A program made the position numbers and the translations under genes. The notes below the pieces were generated by a model. The model saw only the letters and a program-made list of their open reading frames with translations, was not told the DNA's origin and did not search any database. From Planctomycetota bacterium (lineage in GTDB: Bacteria > Planctomycetota > UBA1135 > GCA-002686595), in assembly GCA_026692705.1 (NCBI GenBank), contig JAPLOE010000120.1, positions 1 to 38,472 on the forward strand: a stretch of 38,472 bases of DNA, read 5' to 3'. Each line of letters begins with the position of its first letter. The stretch's first letter is position 1. Positions 1 through 7,740 of the stretch are shown in pieces.

Positions 1-24
1 CTGGCTCGGTATTTCGCGCGCTGA
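1..24 (+). CDS. possible 3' end of an upstream gene
   Basis: From base 1 one frame reads Leu-Ala-Arg-Tyr-Phe-Ala-Arg and stops at TGA 22-24, 16 bases before the next gene. It would fit the C-terminus of a gene entering from the left on the same strand. Seven codons are too few to name a product, and the frame could be open by chance. Confidence 0.25.
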   Translation: MARYFAR

Positions 25-40
25 GTAGGATCGCCGGCCG

Positions 41-1783
41 ATGCGCGTCGTCCTCGCTCTCGCCGCACTCGTGCTCGCGACCTTCGCGCTGCGCCTGGTC
101 GGCATCGACCACAGCGTGCCGCACTCGAAAGAGGCGGACGCGCACATGGCGCTGCACGTGGAGCTGATCCGCTCCGGCGTGACGAAGCCCGACCCGCACC
201 ACAACGACGCGCAGTACCCGATCATCTTCCCGGGCCTCCTGTCGCTCGTGCCCGACACGACGCCGCACCCCGGGCCGACCGACCCGCTCGACGAGCACCT
301 CGCGGCCGCCGCGCACGCCTACGTCGAGCTGCGTGTCGCGATGGCGCTGCTGTCGGCGCTCGCGATCCCGCTCGCCTACCTGCTGGCGCGACGCTTCCTC
401 TCCGAACGCTGGTCGCTGCTCGCGGCGGCGCTCGTCGGCGCGAGCTTCCTCGTGCAGTTCTTCGCGCAGCAGGCGCGCCCCCACGCCGGCGCGTCGACGG
501 TGTTCCTGCTCTCGGTGCTCGCGTCGATGCGTTTCGCGCGCGAGCCGAACTGGAAGAACGCGCTGCTTGCCTGCGCGGGCGTCGCGCTCGGCATCGGCAC
601 GTTGCAGAGCGGCCTCGCGCTGCTGCTGCCGTTCTCGGTCGCGTGGGTCTTCGCCGCGCTGCGTCGCGTGCACGAGAGCGCACCGCAGCTCGCGCTGCGC
701 GTCTGGGGCTTGCCGCTCCTGCTCGCGGGCCTCGTCGCGCTGTCGTTCGTCGTCTTCTATCCGTACCTGTTCTTCGAGGGGCAGGAAGCGGGCTACGGCT
801 CGCCGCAGATCGTCGGCACCAAGCTCATCTGGGGCGACCACACGCTCGACCTGCACGACTGGAAGGGAATGGGGTTCCTCACGCTGGCCCGCACGCTCGT
901 GTTCTACGAGCCGGGCCTGCTCGCGTTGCTCGTGCTCGCGCTCGCGGCGTGGTTCGCGCGCAAGCTCGAGATCTACCGGCCGTGGGAGCGCTGGAGCGAC
1001 TTCTGGGTCGCCGCGAGCTTCGCGCTGCCGTACCTCGTCGTCACCGGGCTCTTCCGCAACACGTTCGAGCGTTTCCTGATCCCGCTCGTGCCCTACCTCG
1101 CGGTGTGCGGGGCCTGGGGTGCGTCGTATTGGTGGGAGCGCGGCGGGCGCGCTGCGAAGGGCGCGGTCCTCGCGCTGGCCGCGCTCGCGCTCGTGGTGCC
1201 GCTCGCCGCCGACGTGCGCCTTGCGCAGCTGCGCAGCGCCGACGACACGCTCGAGCGCGCCGCGCATTGGCTCGCGGAGCAAGCCGACGGCACGACCACG
1301 CCGATCTACGTCACGCCGTTCTTCGACCTGCCGCTCGCGCGCTCGAAGGACAGCCTGCAGCCGCCCGACAAGCGCCCGGCCGCGATCCTGTCGCGCTGGT
1401 CGATCTGGCAGAAGCGCGCGGGGCCCGACGCGCTGCCGCAGCCGCGTTTCGACCTGCGCTACCTCGTGCCACGCCCCGACCTCGGTTTCGGCGGCCCCGT
1501 GATGGAGCGCGACCCTGCGGGGTACGTCGCCGCGCTCGGGCCGGGGTACTTCGTGCTCGACATGTCGCTGCAGCCCGCGCGGCCGGCGCTCGACCGCCTG
1601 CGCGACGAGGTGCGCGCGCGCGGCGAGCTCGCGGCACGCTTTGCGCCCGAGGATTCCGGCGCGACGGCCGCGTGGGGCTTCCCGTTCGAGGACGAGCTGC
1701 TCCCGGGCTGGCCCAACGTGCTCCTGCGCACCTTCCGCGCGCAGGCCGTCGGTCCGGTGATCGAGATCTACCGGCTGCGCTGA
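41..1783 (+). CDS. ArnT/PMT-like membrane glycosyltransferase (GT39/GT83 type)
   Basis: A 580-residue polytopic protein, probably an inner-membrane glycosyltransferase that uses a polyprenyl-phosphate sugar donor. The N-terminus is a single hydrophobic helix (about residues 1-20). It is followed by a periplasmic-type loop with acidic and His residues (HSKEADAH, about 28-35), the place where PMT/ArnT enzymes carry their catalytic acid. Several more hydrophobic segments follow to about residue 400, then a soluble C-terminal domain of about 170 residues. This architecture is typical of the family, but no residue identifies the sugar or acceptor. The start ATG has only a weak upstream purine stretch. 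The gene converges on a methyltransferase and their 3' ends overlap by 16 bases, leaving no room for a shared terminator. It could also be an uncharacterised membrane protein of the same fold. Confidence 0.65.
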   Translation: MRVVLALAALVLATFALRLVGIDHSVPHSKEADAHMALHVELIRSGVTKPDPHHNDAQYPIIFPGLLSLVPDTTPHPGPTDPLDEHLAAAAHAYVELRVAMALLSALAIPLAYLLARRFLSERWSLLAAALVGASFLVQFFAQQARPHAGASTVFLLSVLASMRFAREPNWKNALLACAGVALGIGTLQSGLALLLPFSVAWVFAALRRVHESAPQLALRVWGLPLLLAGLVALSFVVFYPYLFFEGQEAGYGSPQIVGTKLIWGDHTLDLHDWKGMGFLTLARTLVFYEPGLLALLVLALAAWFARKLEIYRPWERWSDFWVAASFALPYLVVTGLFRNTFERFLIPLVPYLAVCGAWGASYWWERGGRAAKGAVLALAALALVVPLAADVRLAQLRSADDTLERAAHWLAEQADGTTTPIYVTPFFDLPLARSKDSLQPPDKRPAAILSRWSIWQKRAGPDALPQPRFDLRYLVPRPDLGFGGPVMERDPAGYVAALGPGYFVLDMSLQPARPALDRLRDEVRARGELAARFAPEDSGATAAWGFPFEDELLPGWPNVLLRTFRAQAVGPVIEIYRLR

Positions 1784-2697
1784 ACGCAGCGGATCGAGTA
1801 CTCGACGACTTCGGGGTGCTCGAGGTCGTCGGTGATCACGTCGCCGCGCTGCACCTCGTCGAGGTAGGCCTGCATGCTCGACAGCAGCGGCAGCTTGAAC
1901 GGCCGCGAGAGCCGCGCGGGATAGTGCCCGAAGATCGACTTGTAGCCGAAGGACAGGAACGCCGGCGGCATCCACAGCTCCGCGAGGCGATTGCCGCGCG
2001 CGGAGCCGAGCCCGTGGAATTCGCACGTGAAGCCCTGCGCCTCGAGCAGGTGCTGCCACACCCAGGCGGGATAGAGGTGGTGGTGCTGGTAGAAGCCGTC
2101 CCACATGCCGCCGTAGGTGCCCGCCGCGCGCGCGCCGAGCTTGCGAAGCAGGCGCTTCACCACGAACGTGTCGCTCCAGCGCGGCGCCGGCACGAACAGC
2201 CAGAGCTCGCCGTCGGGTGCCATGTAGCTGCGGATGTTGACGAGCGCGTCCTCGAGCCGCGGGACGTGCTCGAGCGAGCAGTTGGCGATCACGGTGCGGA
2301 AGGCGCCCCTGCGTTCATCGAGCGCGGGCGCGCGACCGGAGCCGGAGATGTCGAAGTTGAGCACCTCGCCACCGAGCGCGGAGAGCCGCAGCGAGGCGAG
2401 GCGCAGCTCGCTGTCGGAGATGTCGACGCCGACCAGCCCCGCCACTCCGCTCGAGCTGCCGGACGCGATGTCGCGCGTGAGCACCTCCCAGAACAGGCCG
2501 TCGCCGCAGCCCACGTCGAGCAGCGGCGCCGCCAGCGTGCCGCGCTCGGCCAGCATGCGCATGCGCAGGATCTCGCGCACCGCGAGCGACACCGGCAGGT
2601 AGTGCAGGAGCGCACGGAAGGTCTCGCGGGCGTCCTGCTTGCAGAAGGACACGTTGAGCCGGCCGGCGGGGGCGGCTTGCGGGGGAGGCGTGCTCAC
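1768..2697 (-). CDS. class I SAM-dependent methyltransferase
   Basis: A 309-residue protein with a Rossmann-type methyltransferase core. The SAM-binding motif I is LLDVGCGDGLFWEVL (about residues 65-79), followed by an acidic motif II (GVDIS) and a motif-IV-like region (VIANCSLEHVPRLEDAL). The order resembles the Methyltransf_11/UbiE group, which act on small molecules or sugars. The C-terminal 100 residues are rich in Trp, Tyr and His and may bind substrate. I chose GTG 2697 because a TAGGCT hexamer lies just upstream at 2710-2715. An in-frame GTG at 2718 would add seven residues but puts that hexamer inside the gene. The 3' end overlaps the convergent membrane glycosyltransferase, which hints at a joint envelope-glycan role, but the substrate is unknown. 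Confidence 0.75.
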   Translation of the reverse strand: MSTPPPQAAPAGRLNVSFCKQDARETFRALLHYLPVSLAVREILRMRMLAERGTLAAPLLDVGCGDGLFWEVLTRDIASGSSSGVAGLVGVDISDSELRLASLRLSALGGEVLNFDISGSGRAPALDERRGAFRTVIANCSLEHVPRLEDALVNIRSYMAPDGELWLFVPAPRWSDTFVVKRLLRKLGARAAGTYGGMWDGFYQHHHLYPAWVWQHLLEAQGFTCEFHGLGSARGNRLAELWMPPAFLSFGYKSIFGHYPARLSRPFKLPLLSSMQAYLDEVQRGDVITDDLEHPEVVEYSIRCVQRSR

Positions 2698-2738
2698 GGG
2701 AACGGCGAAGCCTAGCACGCTGCGCGGGCCGAGGGCGC

Positions 2739-2760
2739 GGCCGCGGGCGAGCCTGCGGCC
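2739..2760 (-). terminator. hairpin after the sigma/anti-sigma/DUF3106 operon
   Basis: GGCCGCGGG and its near-perfect complement (one G-T pair) face each other around a very short loop, 12 bases past the stop of the DUF3106 gene on the reverse strand. No T-run follows, so it would be a weak or factor-assisted terminator, or only an mRNA 3'-end stabiliser. Confidence 0.3.
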
Positions 2761-2772
2761 GTCGAACCGGAA

Positions 2773-3936
2773 CTACTTTCCCTTGCCGCCGGAGCGATTG
2801 CCCGGGGGCGTGCCCGGCGGGGCGGCGGGCGGCACTCCACCCGGAGGCGGCTCGCCCTTGCGCGAGTTGCCGCGTTCGCCACGTTCTCCGCGTTCGCCAC
2901 GGCGTTCGCCGTCGTGCGACCACCACGGGCGGCCGAGATCGGGCACCGCGCGGCCCAGCGCCTCGAAGAACTCGCGGCCCTGGAGCTTGCGCAGGCCTTC
3001 GAGCGTCGCTTCGTCGAGCCCCGACGGTTCGCTGTCGAGCGCCGTGAGCACACGCTCGCGCAGGCGCGAGCCGAACAGCTCGGCACGCTCCTCGAAGCTC
3101 TTGCCCGCGAGCTCGACGAACCACTCGGGGTCCGCGCGCATCGCGTCGCGCAGCCGGCGCGCGAGCGGGCTCTGCGGCTTGTCGTCGCGCCCGCGCTCGC
3201 CACGCTCGCCACCGCGGCGCGGATCGCCGAACTCGTGGCCTCGCGGCTCGCAGCCACGCTTGGCCTCGTGCAGCTTCATCCACTGCTCGTGCGGCGGCAG
3301 GTTCTTCCACTCCGCCCACTGCTCGGGCGTCACGTAGGACGGCGGGCCCTCGCGCTCGAGGCGCTCGCGGAAGCGGCGCGACTCGATCTCGAACAGGCCG
3401 CGCGCGAGCTCCTCGGGCGAAGCCTGGCGCAGGCGCTCGGCGTCGGCCGCGGCGAGCACGCCTTCGCCCGCGAGCTGGTCGATGCGCTTGAGCGCCATGC
3501 CGTGCATGCGCTCGCGGAATTCCTCGAGCAGCCGCGCGCGTTCTTCCGGCGTCGACTTCTCGAGCGCGTCGCGCCAGTGCGGCGGCAGGCGGTCGAGCAG
3601 CTCGCGACCGCGCTCGCGGATCTGCTGCGTCGCGACGCCGGCGAGCACGTCGGCCTGCGCCTGCGGCCCCAGGCGCGAGAACTCGTTGCGCGCCTTCTCG
3701 GGCAGGCAGGCGTGCGCGTTGCGGCGCATCGGGTCGACCTGCTCGAAACGCTCGCGCAGCCGCGCGCGCTCGTCCTCGGGCAGCGACTTCCAGCGCTCGT
3801 AGCGCTCGACGATCTCGCGCCGGCGATCCTCCGGCAGGTCCTTCCAGCGCGCGCGGGCGCGCTCGAGGTCCTGCTGGAACGCGACGGCGGTGAGGGCGAG
3901 CACCACGAGGCCCGCGGCGACGGCGAGGAGCTTCAT
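2773..3936 (-). CDS. secreted DUF3106-type protein, Arg/Glu-rich
   Basis: A 387-residue protein beginning with a hydrophobic export signal or anchor (residues 1-20). Next come tandem helical segments of the type RWKDLPEDRRREIVERYERW and WKSLPEDERARLRERF, which are the hallmark of DUF3106. Variants of this W-x-LP-x-E/D-x-R unit recur throughout, for example WKNLPPHEQW near residue 210. The last 60 residues are low-complexity: Gly-Glu-Arg triplets, then Pro/Gly-rich and basic. Function is unknown. It is third in an operon with an ECF sigma factor and its anti-sigma factor; its ATG overlaps the anti-sigma stop (TGATG), so translation is probably coupled. By analogy with Zn-finger anti-sigma operons it could be a periplasmic sensor or modulator of the system, but that is inference from position. 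Confidence 0.7.
   Translation of the reverse strand: MKLLAVAAGLVVLALTAVAFQQDLERARARWKDLPEDRRREIVERYERWKSLPEDERARLRERFEQVDPMRRNAHACLPEKARNEFSRLGPQAQADVLAGVATQQIRERGRELLDRLPPHWRDALEKSTPEERARLLEEFRERMHGMALKRIDQLAGEGVLAAADAERLRQASPEELARGLFEIESRRFRERLEREGPPSYVTPEQWAEWKNLPPHEQWMKLHEAKRGCEPRGHEFGDPRRGGERGERGRDDKPQSPLARRLRDAMRADPEWFVELAGKSFEERAELFGSRLRERVLTALDSEPSGLDEATLEGLRKLQGREFFEALGRAVPDLGRPWWSHDGERRGERGERGERGNSRKGEPPPGGVPPAAPPGTPPGNRSGGKGK
2873..2909 (-). repeat. 9-bp tandem repeat coding Gly-Glu-Arg
   Basis: Tandem 9-base units of the form cgttcgcca / cgttctccg encode repeated Gly-Glu-Arg in the DUF3106 protein tail. A related pair of units lies further upstream in the same gene near 3195-3212. 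Such runs expand and contract by slippage, so the length probably varies between strains. Confidence 0.6.
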
Positions 3937-4898
3937 CAGCCGTTCCTCACTTCCGTGTCCGCGGGATGGGCCTTGGGACGCTCGACGCCGTTGCCTTCGC
4001 GCGGCGTCTCGCCCGCGGGCTCGGTCTCGAGCTGGTCGCCGACCTCGAGCAGCAGCGCGTCGTAGGCGCCGAGCGAGAGCACGTCGGTCTCGACCGAGTC
4101 GTCGAGCACGAGGTCCCAGCTCTCGAGCAGGTCGAGCGACGCGAGCAGGTCCGCCGGCGGCTCGTCGATCACGCGCTCGCGCGGTGCGACGGCGGGGCCG
4201 GGCTGCTGCGGCTGCGAACCCTGCGCGACGGCCGGATCGACGTCCTCCACGGGCGGCGTGAACGCGGCGCGGCCGAGCAGCCAGGCACCGACGCCAATCG
4301 TCACGAGCGCCGCGGCGGCGAACGCGAGTCGGCGCGGAGCCGCACGGCGCACGGCAGTTTCCTGCGGCAAGTTCGCGGCGGGCTTGCGGGTCACGCTCGC
4401 AGGCTTCGCCGCGACTTTCTGGCGCCGCGCGAGCGCGAGCCGCGTCAGCGTGCGCTCCGCGAGATCTTCGGGCGCGTACGGCTTCGGCAGGCGATTGAGC
4501 ACGCGGTCGAGCCGCGCCTCGTCGCGTTGCAGCTCGCGCGCGGCGTTGAGGCGCTCGAGCATGCGCTCGGCGAGTTCAAACGGCACGCTGACCTCGCGCG
4601 TGCGGTCGAGCAGCGAGTCGAGCGAGGGTTCCGCCTGCACGCCGTCGGTGCGGTGCGGCTCGAGCCGCGCCAGCAGCCGGCGCGCGAGTTCCGGCGGCAA
4701 CTGCGGCTCGGGCAGCTGCGAGAGCAGTTCCTCGAGCGCCTGTTCGGTCTCGATCAGCGCACGGCAGTCCGTGCAGCCGAGCAGGTGCTCGTGCCACGCC
4801 AGCCCGCCGAAGCTCGCGTCGTTCGCGCGCGGTGCGGCCGCCTCGCCGCCCGAGAGCAGCTTCGCGAGGCGCGAGCGGAAGTCGCTGCAAGCGCTCAC
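3936..4898 (-). CDS. zinc-finger anti-sigma factor with three internal repeats
   Basis: A 320-residue single-pass membrane protein expected to hold the neighbouring ECF sigma factor inactive. The N-terminal zinc-binding anti-sigma signature is His-x3-Cys-x2-Cys (H38, C42, C45). Residues 54-154 hold three copies of a 26-residue unit ending in LARRLLARL, LAERMLERL and LAERTLTRL. One hydrophobic helix lies at about 191-209, and an acidic, Pro-rich tail of about 110 residues would be periplasmic. The start is GTG 4898, which overlaps the sigma stop (GTGA), so sigma and anti-sigma are probably made in fixed ratio. Ordinary anti-sigma factors of this class lack the repeats between finger and membrane helix. 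Confidence 0.8.
   Translation of the reverse strand: MSACSDFRSRLAKLLSGGEAAAPRANDASFGGLAWHEHLLGCTDCRALIETEQALEELLSQLPEPQLPPELARRLLARLEPHRTDGVQAEPSLDSLLDRTREVSVPFELAERMLERLNAARELQRDEARLDRVLNRLPKPYAPEDLAERTLTRLALARRQKVAAKPASVTRKPAANLPQETAVRRAAPRRLAFAAAALVTIGVGAWLLGRAAFTPPVEDVDPAVAQGSQPQQPGPAVAPRERVIDEPPADLLASLDLLESWDLVLDDSVETDVLSLGAYDALLLEVGDQLETEPAGETPREGNGVERPKAHPADTEVRNG
4437..4739 (-). repeat. three 26-residue repeats in the anti-sigma factor
   Basis: Residues 54-79, 92-117 and 129-154 align without gaps as L-x2-LL-x8-P-x2-LA-x-R-x-L-x-RL, spaced by 38 and 37 residues. The DNA copies have diverged, so this is an old protein-level duplication, not a recent DNA repeat. Each unit reads as a helix pair. 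Confidence 0.7.
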
Positions 4899-5491
4899 GG
4901 GGCCTCCTCCTGCTGCAGGAACGGCGCCAGCCGCTCGCGCAGGTTCTCGCGCGCGCGGTGCACCATCGACTTGATCGCCTTCTCGCTCGAGCGCAGCACG
5001 ACCGCGATCTCCGCGTAGGGCATCTCGTCGTACTTGGCGAGGATCAGCGCCATGCGCTGCGCCTTGGGCAGGCTCGCGATCGCCGCGCGTACCGCCACCA
5101 CGACGTCGCCGCGCTCGAGCACGTCCGTCGGCGCCTCGATGCGCTCGTCGGCCATCTCCGCCCAGGCCGGCCCGTCGTCGTCGAGCCCGTCGTCGAGGCT
5201 CGCCTCGTCCGTCCCGCGCTGCGTCCGGTTGACCGCGATGTTGAACGCGATCCGGTACAGCCAGGTCGAGAAGCGCGCCGTCGGCTGGTAGCGCTCGCGC
5301 GCCCGGATCACGCGCAGGAACACGTCCTGCACGAGGTCCTCACGCTCCGGCGCCGGCCCGAGGAAGCGCGTGAAGAGCGCGAACAACTGCCCCGAGTAGG
5401 CCTCGACGATGCGGTCGAAGGCCGCCTCGTCGCCCCTCTGGTAGGCGAGCATCCAGCCGACGCCGGCGTCGCTCTCGTAGTTGTGGCTCAC
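4895..5491 (-). CDS. RNA polymerase ECF sigma factor
   Basis: A 198-residue sigma-70-family factor. Region 2 (about residues 13-85) holds the -10-recognition helices, with EDLVQDVFLRVIRARERY and FSTWLYRIAFNIAVNR. An acidic linker follows (residues about 90-120), then region 4 (about 130-185) with the helix-turn-helix MPYAEIAVVLRSSEKAIKSM that reads the -35 element. Length and domain order are normal for an ECF factor. I chose GTG 5491: it starts just before region 2, whereas upstream in-frame starts would add about 48 low-complexity residues. The anti-sigma gene overlaps its stop. The target regulon cannot be read from the window; autoregulation from the 330-base upstream gap is plausible. 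Confidence 0.9.
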   Translation of the reverse strand: MSHNYESDAGVGWMLAYQRGDEAAFDRIVEAYSGQLFALFTRFLGPAPEREDLVQDVFLRVIRARERYQPTARFSTWLYRIAFNIAVNRTQRGTDEASLDDGLDDDGPAWAEMADERIEAPTDVLERGDVVVAVRAAIASLPKAQRMALILAKYDEMPYAEIAVVLRSSEKAIKSMVHRARENLRERLAPFLQQEEAP

Positions 5492-5802
5492 GGTTCCCAA
5501 CGATGGTGCAACCCCGCCCCCAGGTCCAGGTGACGCGCCGCTTCCGGTCGGCTTCACCTTGTCGGGCCTGGACGAGCTCCTCCCCACCTCTCCCGGCCAT
5601 TCCTTCCGCGCGTGCGACGCCGCGGGCCGCCCCACCTGTCACCCATGTGCCCGGACAGCGCTGCCGCGCGCGCCGGGACCGAATGTCGTAACCACTTGTC
5701 AGCATGCGCCTTACGTCGGAATCTTGGGATTGCCCACGCTGGGGGTCATCGTCGCCCGCCGCGCGGGCAGTTTGCCAGCACCCGGCCCGGCCCGCCTTGC
5801 CC
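5492..5802. other. noncoding gap between sigma factor and yaeQ
   Basis: About 310 bases between divergent genes with no convincing gene. It should hold the sigma-operon promoter. The only feature I can point to is a short inverted pair CGTAA (5686-5690) / TTACG (5710-5714) in the least GC-rich part, which could be an operator half-site pair. I cannot assign a -35/-10 pair for the reverse strand. Confidence 0.35.
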
Positions 5803-5808
5803 TATCCT
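5803..5808 (+). promoter_or_regulatory. TATCCT -10-like element of yaeQ
   Basis: TATCCT lies ten bases before the yaeQ ATG and is one of a recurring set in this window. A start point 6-8 bases downstream would give an mRNA with almost no leader, and no Shine-Dalgarno sequence is present. No clear -35 is visible. Confidence 0.4.
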
Positions 5809-5818
5809 CCCCCGCCCC

Positions 5819-6367
5819 ATGGGAACTGGCGCCACGCTGTACCGCTTCGAGGTCGAGCTCTCCGACTCGGACCGGCACGTCTACGAGACGCTCGAGCTGC
5901 GCGTCGCGCGCCACCCGTCCGAGAGCACGGCCTTCCTGATCGTGCGCGTGCTCGCCTACTGCCTCGAGTTCGCCCCCGGCCTTGAGTTCTCCAAGGGCGG
6001 CATCAGCGACACCGACGAGCCCGCCCTCTCGCTGCGCGACCTCACCGGCCAGCGCCTCGCCTGGATCGAGATCGGCGCCCCCTCCGCCGACCGCCTGCAC
6101 CGCGCCTCCAAGTCTTGCCCGCGCGTCGCCCTCTACACCGACCGCCGCCTCGAGCTGCTCCGCACTCCCCTGGCCGGCGAGCGCATCCACAAGGCCTCCT
6201 CGATCCAGGTCCTGTGCTTCCCCCAAGCCTTCCTCAAGGCCCTCGAGCCCACCCTCGACCGCAACCCGCACTGGCAAGTCTCGATCTCCGACGGCCACCT
6301 CTACGTCACCGCCGCCAACCAGTCCTTCGACATGCCCCTCGAGCGCTCGCCGCTGATCGAGGAGTGA
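5819..6367 (+). CDS. yaeQ: YaeQ family protein
   Basis: A 182-residue protein, close to the 181 residues of E. coli YaeQ, with the family's opening (LYRFEVELSDSDRHVYETLE) and its conserved SESTAFLIVRVLAYCLEF, TGQRLAWIEIG and SFDMPLER segments. The fold is PD-(D/E)xK nuclease-like. In the literature the protein has been linked to compensating loss of RfaH, but its activity is not settled. ATG 5819 gives the family length; an upstream in-frame extension would run through a promoter-like region. It stands alone, divergent from the sigma factor and convergent with an AAA ATPase. Confidence 0.9.
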   Translation: MGTGATLYRFEVELSDSDRHVYETLELRVARHPSESTAFLIVRVLAYCLEFAPGLEFSKGGISDTDEPALSLRDLTGQRLAWIEIGAPSADRLHRASKSCPRVALYTDRRLELLRTPLAGERIHKASSIQVLCFPQAFLKALEPTLDRNPHWQVSISDGHLYVTAANQSFDMPLERSPLIEE

Positions 6368-6424
6368 ACGTCGGGTCGAATCGCTTGGGCCCGATGGAGC
6401 CGCGGGCTCCCGCGTCGAACTTGC

Positions 6425-7606
6425 CTACTCGAACTCCGGGATCATGCGGCGCATGAACTCGTCGAACAGGGGAACCGTGAACGCGGTGTCCCCATGGCTC
6501 GGACTCCAGATCATCCCCTTCTTGATGAGCGAGCTTCGGGTCGGGCCGAGCGCAGTCACTTGTCGATTCAACGCTTCCGAGATGTCCCCCGACCTGTGCG
6601 GACCAACGCCAAGCTCCGCCATGGCACGCAGGTAGCGCTTCTCGCCCGGGCTGAGTCGATCGAACCGCACCCGGAAGAAGCTCGCGTCGAGAGCAGCAAC
6701 CGTCGCCCTCGACGCCTTGTCGACGTCCTCGAGCGTGATCGGCGATGACCTCGCGACGTCCCAGCAGTGCTTGCCCCACTCTTGAATGAAGTAGGGGTAG
6801 CCGCGCGTCTTCTCCATGATCCGGTCGAGCGCAGCTTCCGTGTAGTCGACGCCTGCCGTCTTCGCGGGGCGCGAGATCGCCTGCCGAGCGGCAAGCTCGT
6901 CGAGAGGTCCCACCTCGGGAAACTCGAAGAGCCGCTCGGCGTAGGACTTCGCCTGCCCGGTCGCGGCACGCAGCTGAGGCAGGCCAGCTCCGATGAGCAC
7001 GACAGGCAGCCTCTGTTGCGCCGCTCCGTGAAGCGCCGTGATCAGCGCCGCGAGCTGGTCCTCGGCAACGTACTGGAGTTCATCGACGAAGATCGCCAAA
7101 GCCGTGTCGGCCTTGAGCGCGGCTTCGCCTGCGGCCGTCAGCAGTGCCTGCAAGTCAGTCTGCAGGTCTCCGTTGTCTGCCAGTCCCGGAAGTGCTTCGA
7201 GATCGAGACCGACTTCGATGTCGGTGTACTGGAGCTTGAAGACCTTTGCGAACCCGGCGAGCCCCCGCAGCGCCCGCTCGGCAAGATCCTTGGCCTTCTC
7301 GACGTGGGAAAGCCGGATGAGCGAACGCCTGAGTTCGGGGGCGAGCATCGCCGGCAGCGACCTGTCTTCGGGGGCTTCGATCCGAAGGGTGTGAATGCCC
7401 GCGTTCTCCGCGTTGGTTCGCGTGGTATCGAGCAGCACGGTCTTGCCCACGCCGCGAAGGCCGACCATCAAGACGCTCTTCGTGGAGTTGCGTCGCCTCA
7501 CGCGTTCGGTGACGACGCGCACCCTTTCGATCAGCTCGTCACGCCCCGTCAACGCGGGCGGTGGGGTGCCAGCGCCAGGCGAGTAGGGGTTGGTGACCGG
7601 GTCCAC
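6425..7606 (-). CDS. AAA ATPase, ORC/CDC6-like (AAA_16 type)
   Basis: A 393-residue P-loop ATPase. Walker A is GLRGVGKT (residues 49-56) and Walker B is LAIFVDEL with D175-E176. The sensor region and helical lid (VVLIGAGLPQLR, then GYPYFIQEWGKHCWD) match the single-protein ORC1/CDC6-like bacterial ATPases. A C-terminal winged-helix-like domain (about 310-393, with LIKKGMIWSPSHGDTAFTVPLFDEFMRR) probably binds DNA or a partner. The role is unknown; relatives are often solitary and patchily distributed. The start is GTG 7606 with no ribosome site. Compared with its neighbours it has fewer G/C third positions and an AT-rich upstream region, so recent acquisition is likely. No partner gene, toxin or transposase lies next to it. 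Confidence 0.75.
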   Translation of the reverse strand: MDPVTNPYSPGAGTPPPALTGRDELIERVRVVTERVRRRNSTKSVLMVGLRGVGKTVLLDTTRTNAENAGIHTLRIEAPEDRSLPAMLAPELRRSLIRLSHVEKAKDLAERALRGLAGFAKVFKLQYTDIEVGLDLEALPGLADNGDLQTDLQALLTAAGEAALKADTALAIFVDELQYVAEDQLAALITALHGAAQQRLPVVLIGAGLPQLRAATGQAKSYAERLFEFPEVGPLDELAARQAISRPAKTAGVDYTEAALDRIMEKTRGYPYFIQEWGKHCWDVARSSPITLEDVDKASRATVAALDASFFRVRFDRLSPGEKRYLRAMAELGVGPHRSGDISEALNRQVTALGPTRSSLIKKGMIWSPSHGDTAFTVPLFDEFMRRMIPEFE

Positions 7607-7614
7607 GGGCGAAG

Positions 7615-7653
7615 TTATAGCGAGTTTTGGCAGTTTATAGTGAAAACATAAAC
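7615..7653 (-). promoter_or_regulatory. AT-rich promoter/operator of the AAA ATPase gene
   Basis: This is the most AT-rich stretch for many kilobases. It has a 6-bp inverted repeat, GTTTAT (7633-7638) and ATAAAC (7648-7653), around a 9-base centre. It also has two direct copies of TTATAG(C/T)GA, at 7615-7623 and 7635-7643, exactly 20 bp apart. On the reverse strand TATAAA and TATAAC offer -10 choices. The layout suggests a self-repressed or regulator-bound promoter. Confidence 0.5.
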
Positions 7654-7740
7654 CGGCTAAACTCGATCAAATTGGCCCGGAATCTGCCCGGAGGGTGGCG
7701 GGAGGCGACAGCGAGCGATGATGACGCCGAAGGCGAGCGG

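Noticed and set aside
643-2715. Long forward open frame through the glycosyltransferase and methyltransferase genes
   Set aside because: Arg/Ala-rich out-of-frame reading of both genes; no motif and codon use opposite to its neighbours.
2873-2909. CRISPR-like short repeats
   Set aside because: Nine-base coding repeats without spacers inside the DUF3106 gene; no cas genes.
5503-5691. Small forward frame upstream of yaeQ
   Set aside because: Arg/Ser/Pro-rich translation with no motif, in a promoter region between divergent genes.
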